Assembly (NCBI GenBank): GCA_947259335.1
Contig: CAMYMQ010000233.1
Coordinates: 1-33,171, forward strand
Origin: an uncultured Alphaproteobacteria bacterium
GTDB lineage: Bacteria; Pseudomonadota; Alphaproteobacteria; Bin65
Reading direction: 5' to 3'
Length of the DNA stretch: 33,171 nt
In this document: positions 1 to 9,497 of the stretch, in pieces
Layout of the letters: every line of letters begins with the position of its first letter
Numbering within the stretch: the stretch's first letter is position 1
Made by a program: the position numbers and the translations under genes
Notes under the pieces: model-generated
What the model was told of the DNA's origin: nothing
Database searches by the model: none
The model's input: only the letters and a program-made list of their open reading frames with translations

Positions 1-1
1 C

Positions 2-142
2 GCGGACGCGGCCCGCTGGCGTGGCGACGGCTGGGCGGCGATCGCCGCGCTCGTTCCCGGCGATGCCGAGAGCGAGGCGCGACGGCTGGGGTGCAGCCAC
101 CTCTTGCGCGACGGCGCCGCCGTCGCGCTCACGGACGAATAG
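2..142 (+). CDS. hisZ: ATP phosphoribosyltransferase regulatory subunit, C-terminal end (partial)
   Basis: The last 46 codons of a gene that begins before the window run in frame to TAG at 140-142. The tail reads as a C-terminus rich in Ala and Arg containing EARRLGCSHLLRDG, which resembles the end of HisZ, the catalytically inactive histidyl-tRNA-synthetase-like subunit that activates short-form HisG in histidine biosynthesis. The gap to the purA start is only 12 bases, so the two are probably cotranscribed, and a hisZ-purA pair is common in alphaproteobacteria. The assignment rests on this short tail and on context. Another HisS-like protein cannot be excluded. Confidence 0.6.
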   Translation, partial: ADAARWRGDGWAAIAALVPGDAESEARRLGCSHLLRDGAAVALTDE

Positions 143-154
143 GCGGAGCGGAGA

Positions 155-1447
<1,293 letters not shown>

Positions 1448-1519
1448 GCCTTCGAAAAGCCTAGATCTGCGTTATCTTCTCCGCGCATACGTCAATCGGG
1501 GGGTTCAGGGAGTGAAGGA

Positions 1520-2650
1520 ATGAAGTTGGTCAAGACACTCAGCTTGATGGTCGCGGCAGGTCTCGCGACGGCGCCGCTGGCCCCTGCCGCGGCGCAGGAC
1601 AAGCCGAAGACCAAGGCCGTTCCGCCATCCATCTCGAACCTGTCCGCCGGACAGGCCCGGCGCATCGACGCCATCGCCGGCTCGCTGATGCGGTCCAATC
1701 GGATCAAGGGGCTGTCCGTCGGGGTCGCCGTCAACGGGCGGGTCGTCTATGCGCGGGGCTACGGCACCGACCGCGGCACGCGCCCGGCGACCAAGGATTC
1801 GATCTATCCGATCGGCGAGATCACCCAGCAATTCACCGCCGGCTCGCTCCTGCTCTGGCAGCAGCGCAAATACCGCAACGCGCCGCGGGTCACCGTGAAC
1901 GACGCGCTGACGGAATATTTCTTCGGCGTCGCCCATTGGGGCGGCTCGAAACTGTCGAACCTTCTGACCCACACGTCCGGGATGCCCGAGCTCAAGGACT
2001 CCATTTTCTTCGAGGAGCGCCTGTATTCCCGCGTGAACTCCGAGCGGATCCTCGACTTCATCAAGGGCCGCGACCTCGCCTTCAAGCCCGGAACGGCCTT
2101 CCGTTACAGCCACTCGAACTACTTCCTGATCGCGCAGGTGATCGAGATCGGGCTGGAGCTCTACTACCACGACTTCGTCAAGACGGACATTTACGAGCTG
2201 CTCAAGATGGACCGGTCGAGCTTCCTGTCGCGCCAGCCGCTGCGGCAGCGGGCGCAGGGCTATGACGGCGCGAAGAAGGTCCGCGAGGTCAATCCCGCGA
2301 TGTTCTTCGGCAGCGCCGACGCAACCTCGACCGTGATCGACCTTATGAAGTGGGACGCCGGCGTGATGCGCAGCAAGATGTTCACCAAGCTGTCGCGCGA
2401 CACCTTCTTCGGCAAGTTCGTGCAGGTAAAGGCGATGCGGGCATCCTTCGGCGCCGGGTTCTTCGTGCGCACGGTGGGCGCCTGGAACGAGTATTTCACG
2501 ATCGGAAACCTGCCCGGGTTCAGCGGCATCAACAAGATCCTGCATCGTCCGACGAGCGGTGACGACACCTATGTCGTCATCCTCACCAATGCCACCAACG
2601 TGAAGGGCCTCGACCGCGCGGCAACGGCGATCGGCAACGCCGCCCGCTGA
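1520..2650 (+). CDS. Exported beta-lactamase-fold (serine hydrolase family) protein, probably not catalytic
   Basis: The 376-residue protein opens with a signal peptide (about residues 1-26, ending APAAAQ) and continues as a class C beta-lactamase / penicillin-binding-protein-like domain. Family landmarks are recognisable: YPIGEITQQFTAG at 96-108 where the SxxK motif normally sits, LLTHTSGMPEL at 148-158, YSHSNYFL at 196-203 and LPGFSG near 331-336. The SxxK nucleophile and lysine are Glu100 and Gln103, the YxN asparagine is His198, and the usual HxG motif appears as Thr-Ile-Gly. The fold therefore seems kept and the active site lost, so a binding or scaffold role is more likely than hydrolysis. 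It follows purA after 72 bases and ends 21 bases from the convergent patatin gene. Confidence 0.85.
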   Translation: MKLVKTLSLMVAAGLATAPLAPAAAQDKPKTKAVPPSISNLSAGQARRIDAIAGSLMRSNRIKGLSVGVAVNGRVVYARGYGTDRGTRPATKDSIYPIGEITQQFTAGSLLLWQQRKYRNAPRVTVNDALTEYFFGVAHWGGSKLSNLLTHTSGMPELKDSIFFEERLYSRVNSERILDFIKGRDLAFKPGTAFRYSHSNYFLIAQVIEIGLELYYHDFVKTDIYELLKMDRSSFLSRQPLRQRAQGYDGAKKVREVNPAMFFGSADATSTVIDLMKWDAGVMRSKMFTKLSRDTFFGKFVQVKAMRASFGAGFFVRTVGAWNEYFTIGNLPGFSGINKILHRPTSGDDTYVVILTNATNVKGLDRAATAIGNAAR

Positions 2651-2671
2651 CCGTCCCCTTCAGCCTTTTCC

Positions 2672-4693
2672 CTAGACCCGCGGCACGATCCGCAGCACCG
2701 GCCGCGGCTCGGGCGGGCCCGGGTCCCGGGGGTCGGCTGAATCGAAGGTCTGCGACGGTTCGGTCCACGATTCCACGATCTCGATCAGCGCCTCGGTCGT
2801 CTTGATCGCATGGTCGCGCTGGGCCTCGTCCCACCAGGGATATTCCAGCGGCGGCTCGCCCCGTTCGCGCCGGATCAACTCTTCATAGCTGTGCTCGTCC
2901 GGGCGATCGTAGCGATAGGCCTGCTGGATCTCGCGCAGCATCTCCTCGACGACATGCATGGTCGACCGGAAGCGGACCCACTTGTGCGCCTCCCAGTTCA
3001 CGTCGACGTCCCATTTCGGCCCGGTCGCGAAGCGGTCGGCCAGCATGCGGCCGGCGCGGCGGCCCCGGTTGGCGAGATCCTCGACGACGTCGCCGGGCAT
3101 GTTGAGGTTGATGCCGCCTTCCTTGCGCTTGAGGATGATGTGGACCACGCGGTCGCGGTAGCCGGGGACCCGGGCCTGCTCGTTGTCGACCCAGTTCTGC
3201 GCGACCTCCTTCACGGCGCCCAGATAGCCGAACAGCTTGGGCCGTCCGTCGGCGTCGAACCGGTGCCAGATCGCCACCCCCCGCTCGCGATAGCTGCGCG
3301 GCATCCACACCTCGTCGTCGGGCAGGTCGACATGGGGCGGCCGCAGGTTGATCGCGAAGGTCGGCCAGCGGGGCAGCGGCTGGTCGAAGAAATGAACCGG
3401 GAAGTTGCTGGCGATGCCGCCATCGGAGAACCAGCAGCGCTCCGGCTTGGGCGGCGTCCGGGTATGGTCGCGGGTCCAGTCGATCGTATAGAGCGGCACC
3501 GCGCTGAGCAGCACCGGATAGGCCAGGCTGAGGCGGACGCCGACGGCCACCGGCATGTCCTTCGCCAGGGGCAGCGGCACCAGGGGCGCGAACTTCGCGG
3601 TGACGTCGGTCAGGTTGGCATGGTCCACCATCCAGTCGACCAGCCGTGCCGGGAACAGGCGGCGCAATTCGGCGGGATCGAAATAATACTGGCCGATGCC
3701 CTTCTCGCCCGGGTCCTCGAAGGGAACCCGCAGCGGCCGGCCCTGGGTCAGGTTGGTGGTCATCATCTGCAGGTTGACGCCGTGGCCGTTGCCGCCGTCG
3801 CCGTCCCACAGGTCGCCGAAGGTCAGCGGCGGGTCGGCCTCCGGATTGCGGCCCGCGATCCGGTCGACGGTGTCGGCGACCCAGTTGGTCAGCGGCACCC
3901 CCTTCCCGGGATTTTCGTCGTAGCCCGAACACATGCCGTAGAAATTCTCAGGAATCTTGCGCAGCACAATATGGGTCATCGCGCCGAGAATCGACACGAC
4001 GACGCCGACCAGGCCCAGCGCCGCGGCGGCGGCGATCAAAGCCCAGAAGGACAGCCCCGAGCCGTCCACCGCCGCGACGGCCACCAGCGCCAGTCCCGGA
4101 ACGCTTCCCACCAGGGCGGCGACCGGAAAGCTGCGCAGAGCGGCGGCGATCACGTTGACCGCCCGCCCGACACGGTTGCGGCGCCCGCGCAGGGTGGCGG
4201 CGAAAACATTGAAGAAGGGCGCGATCGCCGGCGCCGGCTGGAACAGGGCGAAAAGGTTCGACTTGCGATCGCGCCGGACGCTCTCGGCGAACCATCCCGG
4301 AAGGGCCGCCAAGGCCTCGAACCCGCCGGTCTCGGCGTCGCGGGCGTGTTCGGCGGCGGCGGTATAGGCGGCGGCGATCGCGCCGGCGGAGGTGCCGCCG
4401 ATATTGCGGAAGTGGAACACCTTGGCCAGCTCCACCGTCGCCATCGGATAGACCACGCCGCTGGTGATGCCGCCCTTCATGACGACGTCGCAGTAACGGA
4501 TGGATGGAGAGGGTGTCTCGGGCGGCTTGCGCCGCCGGAACGGCATCCGCCGCCGCGCCTTGCCGGCGGCGTCTCGCGCCGGTTTCGGCCGCGTCCGCTT
4601 CTTGCGTTCAGGCACCCGCCCCTCCCCGGACTTCTGTTCTTGGGCAGGCAGCATAACGGGGGCCCGCGATCGCGGCACCCCCGTCGTATTCAT
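2672..4693 (-). CDS. Patatin-like phospholipase with membrane segments
   Basis: This 673-residue protein has a patatin acyl-hydrolase fold: oxyanion-loop motif KGGITSG at 73-79, nucleophile motif GTSAG at 100-104 (Ser102), and the second dyad residue Asp424 in SDGG. Two hydrophobic stretches (about 178-210 and 214-245) lie between them and probably anchor it in the membrane, so the lipase core is interrupted by a membrane insert. The first 60 residues are basic and look disordered. The ATG at 4693 has no clear Shine-Dalgarno sequence, so a start further in is possible. It lies just downstream of rpoH on the same strand, with an 18-base gap. I recall similar large alphaproteobacterial patatins being labelled RpoH suppressors but cannot verify it here. 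The lipid substrate is unknown. Confidence 0.85.
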   Translation of the reverse strand: MNTTGVPRSRAPVMLPAQEQKSGEGRVPERKKRTRPKPARDAAGKARRRMPFRRRKPPETPSPSIRYCDVVMKGGITSGVVYPMATVELAKVFHFRNIGGTSAGAIAAAYTAAAEHARDAETGGFEALAALPGWFAESVRRDRKSNLFALFQPAPAIAPFFNVFAATLRGRRNRVGRAVNVIAAALRSFPVAALVGSVPGLALVAVAAVDGSGLSFWALIAAAAALGLVGVVVSILGAMTHIVLRKIPENFYGMCSGYDENPGKGVPLTNWVADTVDRIAGRNPEADPPLTFGDLWDGDGGNGHGVNLQMMTTNLTQGRPLRVPFEDPGEKGIGQYYFDPAELRRLFPARLVDWMVDHANLTDVTAKFAPLVPLPLAKDMPVAVGVRLSLAYPVLLSAVPLYTIDWTRDHTRTPPKPERCWFSDGGIASNFPVHFFDQPLPRWPTFAINLRPPHVDLPDDEVWMPRSYRERGVAIWHRFDADGRPKLFGYLGAVKEVAQNWVDNEQARVPGYRDRVVHIILKRKEGGINLNMPGDVVEDLANRGRRAGRMLADRFATGPKWDVDVNWEAHKWVRFRSTMHVVEEMLREIQQAYRYDRPDEHSYEELIRRERGEPPLEYPWWDEAQRDHAIKTTEALIEIVESWTEPSQTFDSADPRDPGPPEPRPVLRIVPRV

Positions 4694-4711
4694 GTCCGTC
4701 CGGCAGAGGGA

Positions 4712-5719
4712 TCAGGCGTCAAGGCCGACTTTCTGCTCGATGACCATGTTCTTCATGGACTTCTGGAGCTTCTCGAAGGCACGCACCTCGATCTGGCGCA
4801 CCCGCTCGCGGCTGATGCCGTATTCCTGGCTCAACTCCTCCAGGGTGAGCGGCTCGTCGCGGAGCCGCCGCTCGGTCAGGATATGCCGCTCGCGCTTGTT
4901 CAGCGTCTTCATGGCTTCCTGGAGCATGTTGCGCCGGACGCCCAATTCCTGCCGGTCGGCCAGCAGGGTCTCCTGGTCGACCTGCTGCTCGTCGACCAGC
5001 CAATCCTGCCACTCGCCGTCGCCGTCGATCCGCAGCGGCGCGTTGAGCGAATGGTCGGGCGCGGCGAGCCGGCGGTTCATCTGCACGACGTCGTCCTCGG
5101 ACACCTTGAGCTCTTCCGAGATCTTGGTGACGTTCTCGGGCGACAGGTCGCCTTCCTCGAGCGCGCGCAGGCGGCCCTTCATCTTGCGCAGATTGAAGAA
5201 CAGCTTCTTCTGGGCCGCCGTGGTGCCCATCTTCACCAACGACCAGGAATGCAGGATGTATTCCTGGATCGAGGCGCGGATCCACCACATCGCATAGGTC
5301 GACAGACGGAAGCCGCGCTCCGGATCGAAGCGTTTGACCGCCTGCATGATGCCGACATTGCCTTCCGAGACGAGTTCTGCGGTCGGCAGCCCGTAGCCGC
5401 GATAGCCCATGGCGATTTTCGCGACCAGACGCAGGTGGCTGGTGACCAGCTTGTGCGCGGCGTTGACGTCGCCGTGCTCGCGCCAGCGCTTGGCGAGCAT
5501 GTATTCCTCGTCCTGCGACAGCATCGGAAAATTCCGAATTTGCTGAAGATAGGCGGACAGATTGCCTTCCGGCCCGATCGAAGGGATGGCAGGCAGCGTC
5601 GCGATCGTCGATCCACTCGTCATGTCAGATTTGCTCCCACTGTGGGCGGACGAAGACCGGTCGGCTTGATCCTTGTCCTTTGTTTTTCTGTCACTCATGT
5701 GGGGATCCACCTTTGACAT
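4712..5719 (-). CDS. rpoH: RNA polymerase sigma-32 factor (heat shock)
   Basis: RpoH directs RNA polymerase to heat-shock promoters. The protein has sigma region 1.2 (NLSAYLQQIRNFPMLS), region 2 (HLRLVAKIAMGYRGYG, then GFRLSTYAMWWIRASIQEYI), the RpoH-box signature QKKLFFNLR at about 170-178, and region 4 ending in ELSQEYGISRERVRQIEVRA. Three in-frame ATGs with possible ribosome sites exist: 5719 (GGGAG, 12 bases away), 5698 (AGGTGGA) and 5623 (GGGAG, 10 bases away). Starting at 5623 gives 303 residues, the usual family length, and drops a charged low-complexity leader, so 5623 may be the true start. It follows rluD, as in many alphaproteobacteria. An A+T-rich promoter candidate sits over the rluD stop. 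Confidence 0.95.
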   Translation of the reverse strand: MSKVDPHMSDRKTKDKDQADRSSSAHSGSKSDMTSGSTIATLPAIPSIGPEGNLSAYLQQIRNFPMLSQDEEYMLAKRWREHGDVNAAHKLVTSHLRLVAKIAMGYRGYGLPTAELVSEGNVGIMQAVKRFDPERGFRLSTYAMWWIRASIQEYILHSWSLVKMGTTAAQKKLFFNLRKMKGRLRALEEGDLSPENVTKISEELKVSEDDVVQMNRRLAAPDHSLNAPLRIDGDGEWQDWLVDEQQVDQETLLADRQELGVRRNMLQEAMKTLNKRERHILTERRLRDEPLTLEELSQEYGISRERVRQIEVRAFEKLQKSMKNMVIEQKVGLDA

Positions 5720-5758
5720 TTCAATCAGATTCTCCCGGCACTTAGCTCACTCACTCGA

Positions 5759-5786
5759 CCTATAATAATTCCAATTTATTGATCAA
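5759..5786 (-). promoter_or_regulatory. Candidate rpoH promoter
   Basis: On the minus strand TTGATC and TATAGG are separated by 16 bases across the last codons of rluD, in an A+T-rich patch unusual for this G+C-rich region. Transcription would begin near 5751, leaving room for any of the three rpoH starts. The -10 match is only partial, so a heat-shock or housekeeping assignment is open. Confidence 0.4.
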
Positions 5787-6758
5787 CTCTTTCATATCCA
5801 TGGGTAAATCAGCCTCAAATCGCAACGTCTCGCCGGTCGCCGGATGCTCGAAGCCGATCACGGCTGCGTGCAGCGCCTGCCGGTCGAAACGCTGCAGCGC
5901 GTCACCGGCCTCCTGTCCGCGATCCCGCCCGGGCAGGTTTCTCTGGCGACCGTAGACCCGGTCGCCGACGATGGGGTGCCCGCGATGCGCCATGTGAACG
6001 CGAATCTGGTGCGTGCGTCCCGTGGACAGGCGGCAGGATATGAGGCTGACGGCATCGGCGAAGCTCCGTTCCATCTTGTAATACGTGCGAGCATGCTTCC
6101 CTCCGTCGCTGACCACCGCCATTTTCGTCCGGTGGGTCGGGTGACGGCCGATATTCCCTTCGATCGTGCCGTTCAGCGGCCGGGGCACGCCCCAGACCAG
6201 GGCCCGGTAGACCCGCTCGATCGTATGGTCCGCGAACTGGCGCGCCAGGTGCCGGTGCGCGCGATCGTTCTTGGCGGCGATCATCAGCCCGCTGGTGTCC
6301 TTGTCGAGCCGGTGCACGATGCCCGGCCGCATGACCCCGCCGATCCCCGACAAGGATGCGCCGCAATGGGCGATCAGGGCGTTGACCAGCGTCTGGTCCA
6401 AGCTTCCGGGAGCAGGATGCACCACCATGCCGGCGGATTTATTTACACAGATCAAGTCGTCGTCTTCAAAGACCACATCGAGCGGGATAGCCTGCCCGGC
6501 CGGCTGCGGCGGTACGGCCGCGGGAATCGACACCTCGAAGGCGTCTCCCGTCCGCACGGCATACGCCGGATCCCGCTGCGCCGCGCCACTCAAAGCCACC
6601 CGGCCGTCCTTGATCAGTTGCTTGATCCGGGTGCGGGAAAGAGCGTCGATCGCGCCGGCGAGCCAGGCGTCGAGACGCGCGCCACCATCGCCCTCTCCGA
6701 CCGTGACGGTTATGCTCGACTCGACCGGCGTCGCCGCTATTTTTACCGCCTCGCTCAT
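5760..6758 (-). CDS. rluD: RluA-family 23S rRNA pseudouridine synthase (RluD-like)
   Basis: The enzyme isomerises uridines to pseudouridine in large-subunit rRNA. The 332-residue protein has an N-terminal S4 RNA-binding domain (about 28-75, with RLDAWLAGAIDALSRTRIKQ) and the RluA catalytic core. The signature HRLDKDTSG is at 149-157, where Asp152 is the catalytic aspartate, and a later TGRTHQIRVH motif completes the active site. Length and domain order fit RluD, which in E. coli modifies positions 1911, 1915 and 1917. Substrate specificity is inferred from similarity only. It lies 40 bases upstream of rpoH's longest frame and is divergent from the small membrane gene at 6795. Confidence 0.92.
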   Translation of the reverse strand: MSEAVKIAATPVESSITVTVGEGDGGARLDAWLAGAIDALSRTRIKQLIKDGRVALSGAAQRDPAYAVRTGDAFEVSIPAAVPPQPAGQAIPLDVVFEDDDLICVNKSAGMVVHPAPGSLDQTLVNALIAHCGASLSGIGGVMRPGIVHRLDKDTSGLMIAAKNDRAHRHLARQFADHTIERVYRALVWGVPRPLNGTIEGNIGRHPTHRTKMAVVSDGGKHARTYYKMERSFADAVSLISCRLSTGRTHQIRVHMAHRGHPIVGDRVYGRQRNLPGRDRGQEAGDALQRFDRQALHAAVIGFEHPATGETLRFEADLPMDMKELINKLELL

Positions 6759-6794
6759 CCACCACCGATATTCAACAGGACCGGACCGCCCCGC

Positions 6795-7103
6795 ATGAAA
6801 AAGATGCTCACCGCCAGCGTCATCGTCATGGGCGTGCTCATTCTGGCAGGCACGGTTGCGCTGGTCATCGGTATCATGAAACGCGCCGATTCAAATGGAA
6901 TCGCCAGCCGCCCGGTCCCGGACGCGGCCAAGGGCGTTCTCGTCCGCCTGAAATTGCCTCAGGACACGAAAGTGCGCAGCATGACGCGGACGGACAAGGG
7001 CCTGGCCATTCTGGTCGCCATCCCCGGACAGGGCGACTGGATCTATGTCGTGCCGACCGAGGGCGACGGCCCAATCGTGAAGATCGCGGTATCGGCGGAG
7101 TAG
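6795..7103 (+). CDS. Small single-span membrane protein, possibly DUF6476
   Basis: The 102-residue protein has a short basic start (MKK), one transmembrane helix at about 5-28 and a soluble tail of about 70 residues containing RLKLPQDTKVRSMTRTDKG and GDWIYVVP, which looks like a small beta-rich domain in the periplasm. It is transcribed divergently from rluD with 36 bases between start codons, an arrangement I associate with a conserved alphaproteobacterial family of unknown function (possibly DUF6476, from memory). The next gene, the threonine aldolase, starts 5 bases after its stop, so they probably share a transcript. No function can be given. Confidence 0.75.
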   Translation: MKKMLTASVIVMGVLILAGTVALVIGIMKRADSNGIASRPVPDAAKGVLVRLKLPQDTKVRSMTRTDKGLAILVAIPGQGDWIYVVPTEGDGPIVKIAVSAE

Positions 7104-7108
7104 CAGGC

Positions 7109-8155
7109 ATGAACTTCGCGAGCGACAACGTCACCGGCGTGGCGCCCGAGATCCTCCAGGCGATTGCCGCGGCGAACGGACCGGTGGCCGCGGCGCCCTA
7201 TGGCGACGACGATATTTCGCAGGGTCTGGATGCCCTGTTCAGCGAGTTGTTCGAGGCCGACTGCCAGGTCTTCCCGGTCGCGACGGGAACGGCGGCCAAC
7301 GCCCTGTCGATGAGCGTCATGTCGCCGCCGTTCGGCGCGATCTACGTCCTGTCCCACAGCCATGCCAACGCCGACGAATGCGGCGCGCCCGAATTCTATA
7401 CCGCCGGGGCCAAGCTGATCCCGATCAAGGGCGAGAACGGCAAGCTGACCCGGTCACTGTTCGATCAGGCCCTGGCCGAACAGGGACCGGCCCACGGCGT
7501 GCACACGGTCCAGCCCGCCGGAGTATCCGTCACCCAGGCGACCGAGATGGGAACGGTCTACGCCCCCGAGGAGATGCGCGAGCTGTGCAGCTTCGCACGG
7601 GCCAACGATCTTTACGTCCATGTCGACGGCGCCCGGTTCGGCAACGCCGTCGCCAGCCTCGGCTGCCGGCCGGCGGAACTGACCGTGGCCGCGGGCGTCG
7701 ACATCATGTCCTTCGGCGCGACCAAGAACGGCGCGATGGCCGCCGAGGCGGTCGTGGTGTTCAACCCGGAACTGGCCGACACCCTCGGCTTCCGCCGCAA
7801 GCGGTCCGCACACCTGTTTTCCAAGATGCGCTTCCTGTCGGCCCAGCTCGAGGCCTATCTGACCGACGGGCTATGGCTCAAGCTCGCCGGACAGGCGAAC
7901 GCCATGGCGGAGCGCCTCGCCGATGGCCTGACGGATATCGACGGCGTCGATATCCTGTGTCCGGTAGAGGCCAACATGATCTTCGCGCGCTTCCCCGTTA
8001 CCCTGGTCGAGCATCTGCACGACGGCGGCTTCTGGTTCCATCACTGGGGCGACGCGGATCTGCCGACCGTGCGGCTCGTCACCGCATTCAATACCGACCC
8101 GGACGACGTCGACCGGTTCATCGACGCGGCCCACGCCCACACAGCCGAACTCTGA
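7109..8155 (+). CDS. Low-specificity L-threonine aldolase family PLP enzyme
   Basis: This family splits threonine or allo-threonine to glycine and acetaldehyde, and some members act on other beta-hydroxy amino acids. The 348-residue protein is a fold-type I PLP enzyme of normal length. It has the N-terminal FASDNVTG loop, the phosphate-binding region VATGTAANALSM at 57-68, the ring-stacking His region SHSHANADECGA at 82-93, HVDGARFGNA at 171-180 and the Schiff-base Lys206 in SFGATKNGA. The ATG at 7109 lies 5 bases after the preceding gene. Its stop faces the convergent enolase-superfamily gene across 57 bases. Stereospecificity cannot be told from sequence alone. Confidence 0.9.
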   Translation: MNFASDNVTGVAPEILQAIAAANGPVAAAPYGDDDISQGLDALFSELFEADCQVFPVATGTAANALSMSVMSPPFGAIYVLSHSHANADECGAPEFYTAGAKLIPIKGENGKLTRSLFDQALAEQGPAHGVHTVQPAGVSVTQATEMGTVYAPEEMRELCSFARANDLYVHVDGARFGNAVASLGCRPAELTVAAGVDIMSFGATKNGAMAAEAVVVFNPELADTLGFRRKRSAHLFSKMRFLSAQLEAYLTDGLWLKLAGQANAMAERLADGLTDIDGVDILCPVEANMIFARFPVTLVEHLHDGGFWFHHWGDADLPTVRLVTAFNTDPDDVDRFIDAAHAHTAEL

Positions 8156-8157
8156 GC

Positions 8158-8175
8158 GCCGGCGGCAGCGCCGGC
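8158..8175. terminator. Candidate bidirectional hairpin between convergent genes
   Basis: GCCGGC occurs at 8158-8163 and 8170-8175 with a 6-base loop, in the 57-base gap between the convergent threonine aldolase and enolase-superfamily genes. The position suits termination in both directions. There is no T-run, so this is a weak call. Confidence 0.3.
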
Positions 8176-8212
8176 CGGATGCCGGAATAACGCCGGATGC
8201 AGGCGGCGCGCC

Positions 8213-9367
8213 TCAGCCCTTGCCGTGTCCGCCCGAGGCCGGCAGCTTGGCCAGCTCGGCGATGGCGTCGAGATCGGGCTCGAAGCCCAGGCCCGGCGCC
8301 TGGGGCAGGTCGAGCCAGCCGTCCTTCGGCGCGGGCAGGTCCTTGTACATCTTCTTGCAGCACTCGACGGCGACATAGTGGTACTCGGCCAGCGTGCCAT
8401 TCGCCATGCCGGCCTGCAGGTGCATGTTGTGGTGGATCCAGGCGCCGCCGTTGGCGATGTTCACGTTGAAGGCCTGGGCCATGCCGGCGATCTTGGCGCA
8501 CTGGGTATAGCCGCCCGTGATCGCGACGTTGGGCTGGACCACGTCGACCGCATTGGCGGCGAGCAGATCCCGGAAGCGGAACGACAGGCCCTCGTTCTGG
8601 CCGCAAGCGAGCGGGATCGAGGTCTGCCGGCGCATGTCCGCCATCTGGCGCACGTCGTTCTGGGTGATCGGTTCCTCGAAGAAGGAAATACCGAGCGGCT
8701 CCAGCCGGCGCGCCAGCTTGACCGCGTGGTAGTGGTCGAGGCTGCAGTTGGCGTCGATGTAGATTTCGACCTCATCGCCGACGGCGTCGCGAACCGCCTT
8801 TACCCGCTCGTAGTCGTCGGCGATCACGTCGGGCAGCCGCCGCGGCTCGTCGCGGCGCTGGAGGGCCGAGTTGCCAACCGTCATCTTGAGCCGCTTGTGG
8901 CCGTTCGAGACCCACAGCTTTGCCGCCTCGGCGAGCTGGTCGCGGTCGAAGAAGCCGAAGCCGAAGGTGGCGTAGGTCGGCACCCGGTCGCGCGCGCCGC
9001 CAAGCAGCTTGTAGACCGGCTGGCCCAGCGCCTTGCCCTTGATGTCCCACAGCGCGATGTCGAGCGCCGCGATCGCATGGGCGGCGTAGCCGGTCTGGCC
9101 CCGCGGCGCGAGCAGCCAGTAGAGCTTGTCCCAAACCCGTTCGGTCAGCCGCGGGTCATCGCCGATGATGGCAGGCCCGGCGACCTTCTCGACAATCGAG
9201 GTGATCACCTCCTCCTCGGTGATGGCGGTGAAGCCATAGCCCGAAATGCCCTCGTCGGTATGGACCGCGACGAAACACATGCTCAGGCTCATCGGCTTGT
9301 TCAGCCCGAGCACGTCGATGCTGATCGGGATGTTGAGGGGCGAGGCCTCGACGGCGGTGATCTTCAT
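8213..9367 (-). CDS. Mandelate racemase / muconate lactonizing enzyme family protein (probable acid-sugar or related dehydratase)
   Basis: This is an enolase-superfamily TIM-barrel enzyme of 384 residues, which would abstract a proton alpha to a carboxylate. The capping domain is about 1-120. Metal ligands fit Asp205 (YIDAN), Glu231/232 (FFEEP) and Glu259 (GQNE). Acid-base residues fit Lys161 in KRLKMT and His312/313 in AWIHH. The first lysine of the family KxK motif reads Arg159, giving RxK. The start chosen is ATG at 9367 after a GAGAG ribosome site. The longer frame to 9535 is poor and overlaps lysR. It lies downstream of lysR on the same strand, and a LysR-type box sits about 120 bases upstream. 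Its substrate is probably the acid carried by the TTT transporter at 10648-13691, by context only. Confidence 0.85.
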   Translation of the reverse strand: MKITAVEASPLNIPISIDVLGLNKPMSLSMCFVAVHTDEGISGYGFTAITEEEVITSIVEKVAGPAIIGDDPRLTERVWDKLYWLLAPRGQTGYAAHAIAALDIALWDIKGKALGQPVYKLLGGARDRVPTYATFGFGFFDRDQLAEAAKLWVSNGHKRLKMTVGNSALQRRDEPRRLPDVIADDYERVKAVRDAVGDEVEIYIDANCSLDHYHAVKLARRLEPLGISFFEEPITQNDVRQMADMRRQTSIPLACGQNEGLSFRFRDLLAANAVDVVQPNVAITGGYTQCAKIAGMAQAFNVNIANGGAWIHHNMHLQAGMANGTLAEYHYVAVECCKKMYKDLPAPKDGWLDLPQAPGLGFEPDLDAIAELAKLPASGGHGKG

Positions 9368-9484
9368 GGGGTCATGCTCTCGTTCGATGCTGGCCGCGGC
9401 ATCGGGCACGCCGGCGACTCCTCGTACCCCGGGAAATATCAACAATGCCCCCGGCACGGCCATGTGATTCGCGGCGCGAAGCCA

Positions 9485-9497
9485 TAAGTCCAGGTTA
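9485..9497 (+). promoter_or_regulatory. T-N11-A LysR-type box upstream of the enolase-superfamily gene
   Basis: TAAGTCCAGGTTA lies across the stop codon of lysR, 118-130 bases upstream of the enolase-superfamily start. It matches the box at the lysR start (TAACTTCAGGTTA on the minus strand) at 11 of 13 positions. The match continues for three more bases (AGG), and both copies have the T-N11-A form used by LysR regulators. Confidence 0.45.

Noticed and set aside
1448-1519. purA terminator from the AGGCCTTCGAAAAGCCT inverted repeat
   Set aside because: The short stem is interrupted by mismatches and no T-run follows, so it is not strong enough to list as a feature.
2810-5716. 968-codon plus-strand ORF
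   Set aside because: It is the antisense of the patatin and rpoH genes. Its product is full of His, Asp, Gln, Arg and Gly with no domain, typical of a shadow in G+C-rich DNA.
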